Notes under the pieces: generated by a model
The model's input: the letters and a program-made list of their open reading frames with translations, nothing else
The model's database searches: none
Told to the model about the DNA's origin: nothing
Source: Bradyrhizobium sp. NAS96.2
GTDB lineage: Bacteria > Pseudomonadota > Alphaproteobacteria > Rhizobiales > Xanthobacteraceae
Assembly (NCBI RefSeq): GCF_001908235.1
Contig: NZ_LGHK01000070.1
Coordinates: 1-44,354 of the forward strand
Direction: 5' to 3'
DNA length: 44,354 bases
Translations under genes and position numbers: made by a program
Part shown: positions 37,932-44,354 of the stretch, piece by piece
Layout of the letters: each line of letters starts with the position of its first letter
How positions within the stretch are numbered: the first letter of the stretch is position 1

Positions 37932-38177
37932 ATGACGAAGCTTACTTACGCTCTTGCCGCAGCGGCGGCGCTTTCGATAGCGGCACCCACCATTGCTAGC
38001 GCGCAGGGCGTGGGCGTCTATATCGGCAGCAGCCCCGGCTATTACGGCTATCGATATGACGGCCCGCGCGTATACCGGGAGTACGATCGCGGCTGGCACC
38101 ACGGCTGGTACCATCATCGCGATTACTACCGCGACCGTGGCGTCGTCATCCGTGGTCGTGACTGGGACGACGACTAG
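37932..38177 (+). CDS. Small secreted Gly/Tyr/His-rich protein
   Basis: An 81-residue product with a signal peptide (LTYALAAAAALSIAAPTIASAQ) and a low-complexity mature part: SSPGYYGYRYDGPRVY, then GWHHGWYHHRDYYRDRG and an acidic end DWDDD. His and Tyr richness suggests metal binding or surface adhesion, by composition only. AGGAGGATGTC before ATG is a strong site. A strong terminator follows. Confidence 0.8.
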   Translation: MTKLTYALAAAAALSIAAPTIASAQGVGVYIGSSPGYYGYRYDGPRVYREYDRGWHHGWYHHRDYYRDRGVVIRGRDWDDD

Positions 38178-38210
38178 CGAGCGCCGGACGGATCTCGTGC
38201 AATCAAAGGG

Positions 38211-38236
38211 GGCCTCGCTTCGGCGAGGCCTTTTTT
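38211..38236 (+). terminator. Intrinsic terminator
   Basis: GGCCTCGC-TTCG-GCGAGGCC followed by six T; a UUCG tetraloop closes the stem. It lies 34 bases after the Gly/Tyr-rich gene. Confidence 0.9.
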
Positions 38237-38347
38237 GTCGGCATTGTTGGCGAGCTCCGCGAGGCGATGCGCCGTCGCGCGACAACGTTTCATTAACCCG
38301 ACTCACGCAACGCTCATGTTGGGCCGTCTGGGTGGGCCGCTGTGCAG

Positions 38348-38381
38348 AAGGCCGTCACGAGTAGCTCCGTGGCGGCCTTTT
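38348..38381 (+). terminator. Second intrinsic terminator
   Basis: AAGGCCG-T-CACG ... CGTG-G-CGGCCTTTT. No gene lies between this and the terminator at 38211-38236, so it may end a small RNA. Confidence 0.65.
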
Positions 38382-38411
38382 GCGCTCCGAGAGTGCTGAG
38401 GGAGACGACCG

Positions 38412-38651
38412 ATGGACTACGGCGCCTTCACCGACGCCAGCCTGAAGATGATGTACGAAGCCGTCCGCGGCGCGCTCAAGGCCGACGATGAATTCGAGGT
38501 CAACGGCGAGGAGCCGAAATTCCGCGTCCGCTCGACGCCCGAGTGGAAGCGGCACGCCGGCAGTCTTGAGGCCGAGATGCTGAAGCGAGGACTCCAGGTC
38601 GATATCATCGACTGGACGGGCGGGCAGGGCGAGCTGCCGTTGTCATCGTGA
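38412..38651 (+). CDS. Small hypothetical protein (79 residues)
   Basis: An acidic soluble protein: DYGAFTDASLKMMYEAVRGA, then KADDEFEVNGEEPKFRVR and a basic-helix region before QVDIIDWTGGQGELPL. GGGAGACGACC lies before the ATG. Conserved-looking, but I do not know the family. No operon partner. Confidence 0.7.
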   Translation: MDYGAFTDASLKMMYEAVRGALKADDEFEVNGEEPKFRVRSTPEWKRHAGSLEAEMLKRGLQVDIIDWTGGQGELPLSS

Positions 38652-38737
38652 ACAACTTGAACTTCGGTCGACGCTGATCTGGCCGCTGTGCTGGACGCGG
38701 TGCTGGAGCATGCCCGATTGCTTCCGCAGCTCTCAGC

Positions 38738-39193
38738 CTATCCCTTGGGAATCGGTTTCCCTCCCGCAGGGCTTATCGGCTTGGGACCCGCCAGGGGCGG
38801 AGGGCTAATGGATGGAAACGGGATCTGATCTGTTTCGTTGGTTGATTTTGCCGGTCGTGTCCTGGGACGAACCTCATCGTCCAATGACGGACAAGTCTTC
38901 TCCCAGCCGGGACCATAGGCCGTGTCCAGAAAATCGACCTGATCTGTCGCGAAGGTCTGCACGATCCGCTGTCTGCTGCAGGCGGAGACGATTGCGCTTC
39001 TCGGCTCCTTGCCCAGGGGACCTGTCAGCGAATAGCGCAATGTTACCGGCGCGCCGCAGCGATTGACGACGGTCCATGTCTGCAACGTGCCGTCCTTCGT
39101 TTTGATGGGGCCCGTGAGGCAGCTTTGTGCATTGGCAGCTGCGGAAAATACGCAAGGCGCGAGCCAAACCGCGATGGCCCTGGCAAGTTTCAT
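38738..39193 (-). CDS. Secreted hypothetical protein with Pro-rich tail
   Basis: A 151-residue product: signal peptide (KLARAIAVWLAPCVFSAAANAQ), then SCLTGPIKTKDGTLQTW, a small domain with Cys pairs (VVNRCGAPVTLRYS, VSACSRQRIV, KTCPSLDDE) and a Pro/Lys-rich end (PSISPPPLAGPKPISPAGG). AGGAG lies 12 bases before ATG 39193; the frame above it (to 39604) is not protein-like. Periplasmic; function unknown. Confidence 0.7.
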   Translation of the reverse strand: MKLARAIAVWLAPCVFSAAANAQSCLTGPIKTKDGTLQTWTVVNRCGAPVTLRYSLTGPLGKEPRSAIVSACSRQRIVQTFATDQVDFLDTAYGPGWEKTCPSLDDEVRPRTRPAKSTNETDQIPFPSISPPPLAGPKPISPAGGKPIPKG

Positions 39194-39391
39194 GTGCTGG
39201 CTCCTGGCATCGCATTTTGCAGTATCGTCACGGAAATCAAGGGTTGGAACACCGTTCACGCACGGAGAACCACGGAAACAATCCGTGTGCGCATATTTGC
39301 GCGGATTGCTGGCGCTGTTGCGGCGACGATACAGAGGTACAAGCGCAACGATGCTAACCAGCGTGCATCTGAACCAGGATGGGGTTGTGTC

Positions 39392-39574
39392 GTGTCGGGA
39401 TCTGATCAGTGGAACGGTACGAATAGTCTTTACCCGTCTGCCCAAGCGTCGCAGTTGCGCGATGAGCAGCAGCAGTTCGACCACTATCACAAGTTCGACG
39501 ACGCCATCTCGCGATCGACGCAGAGTGGCTCGAGAACCGTAATCTGGGATCGCTACAACCCGCCGGTTCGTTGA
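39392..39574 (+). CDS. Possible small hypothetical protein
   Basis: A GTG start gives SGSDQWNGTNSLYPSAQASQ, then LRDEQQQFDHYHKFDDAI and an end in VIWDRYNPPVR. The composition is protein-like (Gln, Asp, Tyr) and unlike the Arg/Ser-rich frames around it. The site GATGGGG lies eight bases upstream. I am not sure it is real. Confidence 0.35.
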   Translation: MSGSDQWNGTNSLYPSAQASQLRDEQQQFDHYHKFDDAISRSTQSGSRTVIWDRYNPPVR

Positions 39575-39610
39575 TCTGGCCAGCGGCCGGGTGGCTTTGC
39601 GCAAGCTATT

Positions 39611-39657
39611 TTTGGTGAGCGCGGAGGGACTCGAACCCTCGACCCATGATTAAAAGT
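39611..39657 (-). repeat. Truncated tRNA-Lys 3' segment (probable attachment-site copy)
   Basis: TTTGGTGAGCGCGGAGGGAC and the following bases match the 3' end of tRNA-Lys(TTT), including its CCA, T-arm and anticodon-loop region, as found at 40993-41040. One C is missing and the match ends sharply after AAAAGT. With the intact tRNA it forms a 47/48-base direct repeat 1.38 kb apart, as left by site-specific integration into a tRNA gene. Confidence 0.75.
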
Positions 39658-39746
39658 TACAGGCGGCACACAGGCTAAGTCCTTTCATCGCCGCATAAAT
39701 CTCAAAAATCACCTTAAGTCACTGAATAGGCGTAGATTCTGCCTGC

Positions 39747-39931
39747 GACCGCGAGGACTGCTTCGAAGACGACGAGCCTACCTTGGAAGCGCTGAACGGC
39801 CCATCCAGCTCCATTGGGCGGCCGGCGGCGCCGACGACCTGGAGGAGGACAACGACAGCGGGATAGGCGATTGGGATGGCCTGCTCGAGCAAGTCGGCCC
39901 CCAGGATTGGCAGCAGGGGGCGATGGCCTAA
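39747..39931 (+). pseudogene. Frameshifted remnant of a repetitive hypothetical protein
   Basis: One frame gives DREDCFEDDEPTLEALNG; the adjacent frame then gives HWAAGGADDLEEDNDSGIGD, DGLLEQVGPQDWQ and TAA. Both parts match a rhizobial protein family that I recall from mobile regions, so a frameshift near 39795-39810 has broken it. It lies inside the tRNA-Lys bounded segment. Confidence 0.5.
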
Positions 39932-40208
39932 TGCGCCTGATCCGAGCTTTGCTGATGCGCTACAGGCTCAAGTTCGAGCGGTGGCGATTGTCCAGGCGGT
40001 AGGCTGGCGCGGCACGGTTGTTCGGGCTCGTGCCCGGGCGGCGAGAGTTCCGGTCGCGCAAATCTTGCGGCCCACCGCTGCGCGATCTTTCGTTCAACGT
40101 CCAGAGGGACAGTACCCATGGCTCGACCTCGGTTTTGGACCTGCCCCGGTGCTGCGCCTCAACTTACAACTTGTGCAAAAGCTCCTATTGACCTGCCTCA
40201 AATCCCAG
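39932..40208. other. Degenerate segment of the remnant element
   Basis: Short Arg-rich frames only (for example MRLIRALLMRYRLKFERW, overlapping the previous stop). No gene I would assign. Consistent with a decayed integrated element. Confidence 0.35.
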
Positions 40209-40256
40209 AAAAAGACGCCGCCGGTCTCACAAATACACGCCCGGCGGCGGTTTCTT
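40209..40256 (-). terminator. Terminator in the remnant element
   Basis: On the minus strand: CCGCCGCCGGGCG, a loop, CGGCGGCGTC followed by five T. It lies about 85 bases beyond the stop of the gene at 40342 and would end that minus-strand transcript. Confidence 0.6.
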
Positions 40257-40341
40257 CCTGAACTGGGACACTGAAATCCCCAGCACCGATAGAACTGCAC
40301 GGTCTGTGCCGAACCGTTCGGCACCGCGGGCAGCTTCCGGG

Positions 40342-40521
40342 TTACTGATTGGGAGCCTGACGGCACGTCGTTACGAATGCAGCCTTGCTGCATTGCCATT
40401 CATCACCGAGCTCGACGTTTGAGACGGCACGCGGCGCGGCCAATGCAAACAGAACGGCGGCGCAGGCCAGCAGATTTGCGATCACCAGCACGCGTACTTT
40501 GCGAACACGCTGTGAATCCAT
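40342..40521 (-). CDS. Small secreted or membrane protein in the remnant element
   Basis: A 59-residue product with one hydrophobic segment (KVRVLVIANLLACAAVLFAL) and a short polar part with Cys (GDEWQCSKAAFVTTCRQ). It may be a lipoprotein-like or disulfide-bonded periplasmic peptide. CGGAG lies upstream of the ATG pair (40524/40521). I recall similar small proteins of unknown function in Bradyrhizobium. Confidence 0.6.
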   Translation of the reverse strand: MDSQRVRKVRVLVIANLLACAAVLFALAAPRAVSNVELGDEWQCSKAAFVTTCRQAPNQ

Positions 40522-40597
40522 CATGGCCGTCGCTCCGTTGGCGAAGAGAGGAGCTACGGTAGGCACTGTTCTGTTTCAGGCCTATTTCGTGAGGCTG

Positions 40598-40798
40598 TCA
40601 AAATGGTTTCATTGGGAACAAGCGACACCGCAATCCGGCGAGGGTCTGCGGCAGTTCGTTGACGATCTGGGTGAGCAGCCACGCAAGCCCGGCGCCGATC
40701 GCAGCCGCCAAATACCCGTACCAATTCGGTGTCCAGCGCCAATGAATGTTCGACGCGACTACCGCGAAGGTCACGAGCAACTGGAATAGGTACCACAT
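40598..40798 (-). CDS. Small membrane protein in the remnant element
   Basis: A 66-residue product with two hydrophobic segments (WYLFQLLVTFAVVASNI, GYLAAAIGAGLAWLLTQIV). AGGAT lies upstream of the ATG. A further short frame on the same strand ends at 40808 (VVLFMPLLAAVALIAKVNS), suggesting a run of tiny membrane proteins. Function unknown. Confidence 0.55.
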   Translation of the reverse strand: MWYLFQLLVTFAVVASNIHWRWTPNWYGYLAAAIGAGLAWLLTQIVNELPQTLAGLRCRLFPMKPF

Positions 40799-40994
40799 GG
40801 CGACATCCTATCCCGCCTCACCGAAGCTGTTGACCTTGGCGATCAACGCGACCGCGGCGAGCAAAGGCATGAACAGCACCACAGTGCGAGAGCGATCATG
40901 GCCGCCCCTCGTTATGAGGGATGGGCGAGAGAACGGAGGGAAAACCGGCCGTTAGGCCGCTAGTCGAAATATAACCTAAGTGCTCGATTTTGTT

Positions 40995-41070
40995 TGGTGA
41001 GCGCGGAGGGACTCGAACCCTCGACCCCATGATTAAAAGTCACGTGCTCTACCGCCTGAGCTACGCGCTC
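40995..41070 (-). tRNA. tRNA-Lys (TTT)
   Basis: On the minus strand: acceptor GAGCGCG / CGCGCTC, D-arm GCTC...GAGC, anticodon stem CGTGA / TCATG around CTTTTAA (anticodon TTT), T-arm GAGGG-TTCGAGT-CCCTC, discriminator A and encoded CCA. All stems pair. The 3' part is duplicated at 39611-39657. Confidence 0.96.
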
Positions 41071-41086
41071 ACTCACCTGAACATCG

Positions 41087-41119
41087 GATCCGGACCGAGC
41101 GGTGAAACCGCTCCGGATC
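41087..41119. repeat. Palindromic sequence upstream of tRNA-Lys
   Basis: Outer arms GATCCGG / CCGGATC and inner arms GAGCGGT / ACCGCTC around GAA form a stable hairpin. It resembles dispersed GATC-type rhizobial palindromes. Confidence 0.55.
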
Positions 41120-41247
41120 ATGCTCCAGCCCGCGCTGTGTAGGGGGCAGGGCCCATCGGGTCAATAGCCGAGGGGCGGTCAATTGTGCGCCGTTGGGGCG
41201 GATTTGCCGTTCCGATGCCTGTGTTTAGGGCCGTTTCTTGAAGTAGC

Positions 41248-44076
41248 TCAGTTGTCGCGGCCGATTTCCGAGCCGACCGGCTGCGACGGGGCGGTGACCG
41301 AGGGCAGGCTGACCGGGCGTAGTCCGATCAGTTCCGCGGTGCGGATCGCGCTGTTGCGCCAGAACGCGAACTCGTTGATCCGCGAATTCTCCAGGATCGC
41401 GATAGAGACCGCCGCCAGGAATGGCAGGCTCTGCAACACCAGGACGCCGGCGAAGATGTAGATCTCGCGCACCTGCTTGTAGCCGTTGGTGACGACCAGC
41501 ACGATGGCGCCGATCAACAGCAGCACGCCGATCACGGCTTCCCAGAACGCCTGGAATTCGATCGACATCCGCGACAGGCCGCCCTTCGAGGTGCGGGCGA
41601 AGGCGAGGTGCTCGGTGATCAGGCCCTGCGCCACGGCGCGCGACACCGTCCACTGCACGCTCATCGCCGCGATCATGGCGCCCAGCATCTGGCCGGCCTT
41701 GATGTTCACGCGCAGCCGGTAGAGCGCGACGAAATGCACCAGGGAGACGACGAAGGAGGCGATGATCGGCAGCGTCAGGATCTTGTCGGGGATCGCGATG
41801 TCGGCGAAGGCGACGATCGGAACCCAGATCAGGTTGAGGATCGCGACCACCACGCCGAGGCTTTCGGCCCCGAGCCAGTTGAGCCAGCCGAGCGAGAATT
41901 CGCGGCGCTGGTCCGGTGTCAGCCGGCTTGCGCCCGGCAGGAAGCGCCGCCAGTGCTTCTTGACGATCTGGAAACCGCCATAGGCCCAGCGGTGGCGCTG
42001 CTTCTTGAACGCCTCATAGGTGTCGGGCAGCAGGCCTTCGCCGTAGCGCACATTGGTGTAGTGCGTGAGCCAGCCCTGCTGCTGGATCGAGAGGCCGAGA
42101 TCGGTGTCCTCGCAGATCGTGTCAGAGGACCAGCCGCCGGCCTTGTCCATCGCGGCGCGGCGGATCAGGCACATCGTGCCGTGCACGATGATGGCGTTGA
42201 ACTCGTTACGCTGGACCATGCCGATGTCGAAGAAACCGGCATACTCGCCGTTCATGATGTAGTGCATCAGCGAGCGGTCGCCGTCGCGATGCTCCTGCGG
42301 CGCCTGCACCAGGCCGACGCGCGGATCGGCGAACGCCGGCACGAGGTCCTTCAGCCAGTCCGGATGCACGACATAGTCGGCATCGATGATGCCGATGATC
42401 TCGGCGTCCGCCGCGGTCCGCTCCATCGCAATCCGCAGCGCGCCGGCCTTGAAGCCCTGCACCTTCTCGGCGTTGATGAACTTGAAGCGCTCGCCGAGCT
42501 GCCGGCAGTGGTCCTGGATCGGCCGCCAGAAATCGGGATCGGGCGTGTTGTTGATGATGCAGACGCACTCGAAATTCGGATAGTCGAGCCGTGACACCGC
42601 ATCGAGCGTCTGCTTCAGCATCTCGACCGGTTCGAAATAGGCCGGGATGTGGATCGAGACCTTGGGGAATTTGACGTCCTCGCCGATCGTGGCGGGTGCC
42701 AGCGGCTCGCTCCTTGCGATCAGCCGGCGCGGGCCGTGGCCGAACGCCACCGCCGCGATCTCCTCGATCCGTGCCATCGCGATCAGCACCAGCGGCACCA
42801 GCAGCACGAGGCCGAGGCTGAGCGCGAAGGCCGAGCCCCAGACGAAATAGTGCGTCGTCCAATATGAAAATACGGTGGCCACCCAGGCGCCGACGCCGTT
42901 GGCCGCGGCCGACAGCAGCAGCGCCTGCATCACGGTCGGCTGGTCCAGCCGCAGGATCGGCAGCGACATGAAGAGGCCGACGAGGACCGCGACCAGCGCG
43001 ATCTTCCAGTAGTTCAGATCGGTAACCGGACCGGTCCAGGCGAACTTCGCCTCACGATCGGCATTGAGGATGCCCCAGTAGGGACCGACGCCGCCTTCGA
43101 AGAACTTCCACGGCTGATCGATGGCTTCGACGATGTTGTAGTCCATGCCGATGGCTTCGGCGCGGGTGACGAAGTTGCGCAGCACCGTGGCCTGCTGGAA
43201 CGGACCGGGCTCGGCGCTGCGCAGATTGTAGCCCTGGCTCGGCCAGCCGAATTCGGCAATCAGGATGCGTTTGCCGGGGAAGGAGTCGCGCAACAAATTG
43301 TAGCGGTCGACCGCCTGGTCCACCGCCTGCTTGTCGGTGAAGTTTTCCCAGTACGGCAGCACGTGCGCGGCGATGAAGTCGGACGAATTGGCGAGCTGCG
43401 GATGGTCGCGCCAGATGTTCCAGATTTCACCTGTCGTGACGGGAACGTTGACCGACTTCTTGACGCGCTGGATCACCTTGATCAGCCGGTGCACGTTGCT
43501 TTCGGCAATCGCCCATTTGACCGCTTCGGCGCGCTTGTCCTCGGGCTGCATTTCCGCGTCGTGCAGGCGCTGCGCTTCCTCGCGAAGGATCCGTTCGGAT
43601 TCCTCAGGCGGCACCCCGACCTCCGGAACCGAGCCGAGGTTTTCGAGCGGCACCTGCTCGCCGCGGAACACGGTCTCGTTGCCGACCACGATGCCGATGA
43701 CGTTGCTGTTGCGCTTGGCAAGGTTGATCGCGGCTTCGAGCTCGCGATTGTTGCGGTTGGCGTCCTTGTCGATCCAGGCGCCGACCGTGACCTTCATGCC
43801 GAACTCGGCGGCAACCTGCGGCACCAGCTCGTTGCCTTCCGTCGACGAATAGAGACGGACCGCCTTGGTCAGCGTGGAGAGCTTCCTGAGGTCGGTGCGC
43901 ACTTTCTCGGTGTCAGCAGCAACGTCGGCGACGGTGTGGCCCGACTCGAACGGAGCGTAGGACAGGCTAGGCAACGTGCCACGGAAATCGGGCGCTGCCT
44001 GTTTCTCCTGGAAGAGACCCCACAGGGCGGCGTGAGCGGCGGTGACAAGCAACAGGACGGCGACGACGGCGCGCAT
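41248..44076 (-). CDS. GH17-GT2 membrane glucan synthase (NdvB-like)
   Basis: A 942-residue protein of about 103 kDa. After an N-terminal helix, residues 30-340 form a family-17 glycoside hydrolase-like domain (SLSYAPFESGH, catalytic Glu in VVGNETV and in LIAEFGWPS). After two helices, residues 470-760 form a family-2 glycosyltransferase (VSIHIPAYFEP, IIDADYV, TICEDTDLG, KKQRHRW = QxxRW) followed by more helices. This architecture and size fit the Bradyrhizobium beta-1,3 glucosyltransferase of cyclic beta-1,3/1,6-glucan synthesis, needed for osmotic adaptation and nodulation. Other GH17-GT2 paralogues exist, so the symbol is withheld. Confidence 0.88.
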   Translation of the reverse strand: MRAVVAVLLLVTAAHAALWGLFQEKQAAPDFRGTLPSLSYAPFESGHTVADVAADTEKVRTDLRKLSTLTKAVRLYSSTEGNELVPQVAAEFGMKVTVGAWIDKDANRNNRELEAAINLAKRNSNVIGIVVGNETVFRGEQVPLENLGSVPEVGVPPEESERILREEAQRLHDAEMQPEDKRAEAVKWAIAESNVHRLIKVIQRVKKSVNVPVTTGEIWNIWRDHPQLANSSDFIAAHVLPYWENFTDKQAVDQAVDRYNLLRDSFPGKRILIAEFGWPSQGYNLRSAEPGPFQQATVLRNFVTRAEAIGMDYNIVEAIDQPWKFFEGGVGPYWGILNADREAKFAWTGPVTDLNYWKIALVAVLVGLFMSLPILRLDQPTVMQALLLSAAANGVGAWVATVFSYWTTHYFVWGSAFALSLGLVLLVPLVLIAMARIEEIAAVAFGHGPRRLIARSEPLAPATIGEDVKFPKVSIHIPAYFEPVEMLKQTLDAVSRLDYPNFECVCIINNTPDPDFWRPIQDHCRQLGERFKFINAEKVQGFKAGALRIAMERTAADAEIIGIIDADYVVHPDWLKDLVPAFADPRVGLVQAPQEHRDGDRSLMHYIMNGEYAGFFDIGMVQRNEFNAIIVHGTMCLIRRAAMDKAGGWSSDTICEDTDLGLSIQQQGWLTHYTNVRYGEGLLPDTYEAFKKQRHRWAYGGFQIVKKHWRRFLPGASRLTPDQRREFSLGWLNWLGAESLGVVVAILNLIWVPIVAFADIAIPDKILTLPIIASFVVSLVHFVALYRLRVNIKAGQMLGAMIAAMSVQWTVSRAVAQGLITEHLAFARTSKGGLSRMSIEFQAFWEAVIGVLLLIGAIVLVVTNGYKQVREIYIFAGVLVLQSLPFLAAVSIAILENSRINEFAFWRNSAIRTAELIGLRPVSLPSVTAPSQPVGSEIGRDN

Positions 44077-44227
44077 CGCGGTTAAACCATACGGGGCCTG
44101 AGATTGAGGACTAAGCGAACCCGTCCCCTGGGTTCGACCAACGTGGCGGCGGAGCGAAAGATATCTCCGCCATCCGATTTAACAACTGGTGTGCCGCGAT
44201 GGCGTTTTAAGGGCGCAAGCCGTTCCA

Positions 44228-44251
44228 GCCGCGAAAAAAATCGCGGCCGGA
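44228..44251. repeat. Hairpin with T-rich loop beyond the partial gene
   Basis: CCGCGA / TCGCGG arms flank a run of A (plus) or T (minus). The T-run is in the loop rather than after the stem, so it is not a standard terminator. Confidence 0.35.
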
Positions 44252-44269
44252 CCAGATCGGGCGAGGCGC

Positions 44270-44354
44270 TTATTTCGACGCCGGCGTTGACGATGCCGAC
44301 GGGGTCGGCGCAGGCGAGGGCGACGCTGCCGGCGCGGGCGCGGCATTGCCGGCC
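44270..44354 (-). CDS. 3' end of a gene running off the window
   Basis: The minus strand reads AGNAAPAPAASPSPAPTP, SASSTPASK and TAA. It is an Ala/Pro/Ser-rich C-terminal tail with no domain visible. Because it lies directly upstream of the glucan synthase on the same strand, it may be part of the same glucan locus, but this cannot be read here. Partial at the window edge. Confidence 0.6.
   Translation of the reverse strand, partial: AGNAAPAPAASPSPAPTPSASSTPASK

Overview
The window reads as chromosome of a high-GC alphaproteobacterium, most likely Bradyrhizobium or a close relative. The reasons are the Omp25-like barrels with Ala-Asp-Leu after the signal peptide, a DUF3551 protein, a GH17-GT2 glucan synthase, the GTTC-N7-GTTC form of LexA box, and many short palindromic repeats with GAAGCG/CGCTTC cores between genes. 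This assignment comes from recognising families, not from a search. No plasmid, prophage, CRISPR, rRNA or biosynthetic cluster is visible.

Layout. Positions 1-3.2 kb hold a secreted YVTN propeller, a PRC-barrel protein, a VOC protein, the RNA 2'-phosphotransferase KptA and an unknown partner. Positions 3.2-12.9 kb carry uvrA (-), a tandem of outer-membrane barrel genes (-) with a broken middle copy, ssb (+), a DUF2306 membrane protein and gyrA. uvrA and ssb each have a LexA box. Positions 13-17.4 kb carry an ECF sigma factor translationally coupled to a frameshifted short-chain dehydrogenase, the potassium transporter kup and a small secreted protein. Positions 17.7-28 kb carry coaD, two cyclophilins around a TolA-like protein, queA, asd, a PepSY protein, a TetR regulator, a patatin lipoprotein, tgt, a zinc-ribbon protein, cysK and an orphan BrnA-like protein. 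uvrA-ssb-gyrA-coaD-ppi-ppi-queA-tgt looks like an inherited backbone with accessory blocks inserted. queA and tgt act in successive steps of tRNA queuosine formation.

Positions 28.3-38.7 kb are a mosaic of single genes: an EamA exporter, RidA, two secreted proteins, a formyltransferase-like protein, a CNNM/CorC protein, 3-hydroxybutyryl-CoA dehydrogenase and many small proteins. Positions 39.6-41.1 kb hold a probable remnant integrated element between a 3' fragment of tRNA-Lys and the intact tRNA-Lys(TTT). The right end holds a large GH17-GT2 membrane glucan synthase and the tail of one more gene.

The most interesting signal is upstream of asd: a consensus-like promoter places the transcript start at, or within two bases of, the ATG of a 23-codon peptide with six Thr codons. 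It is followed by competing hairpins and an intrinsic terminator. This has the full layout of a leaderless threonine attenuator. Also notable are a pair of near-identical palindromes bracketing the patatin/TetR/PepSY block, a Tgt that has lost all four zinc ligands, and an A7 frameshift in the dehydrogenase.
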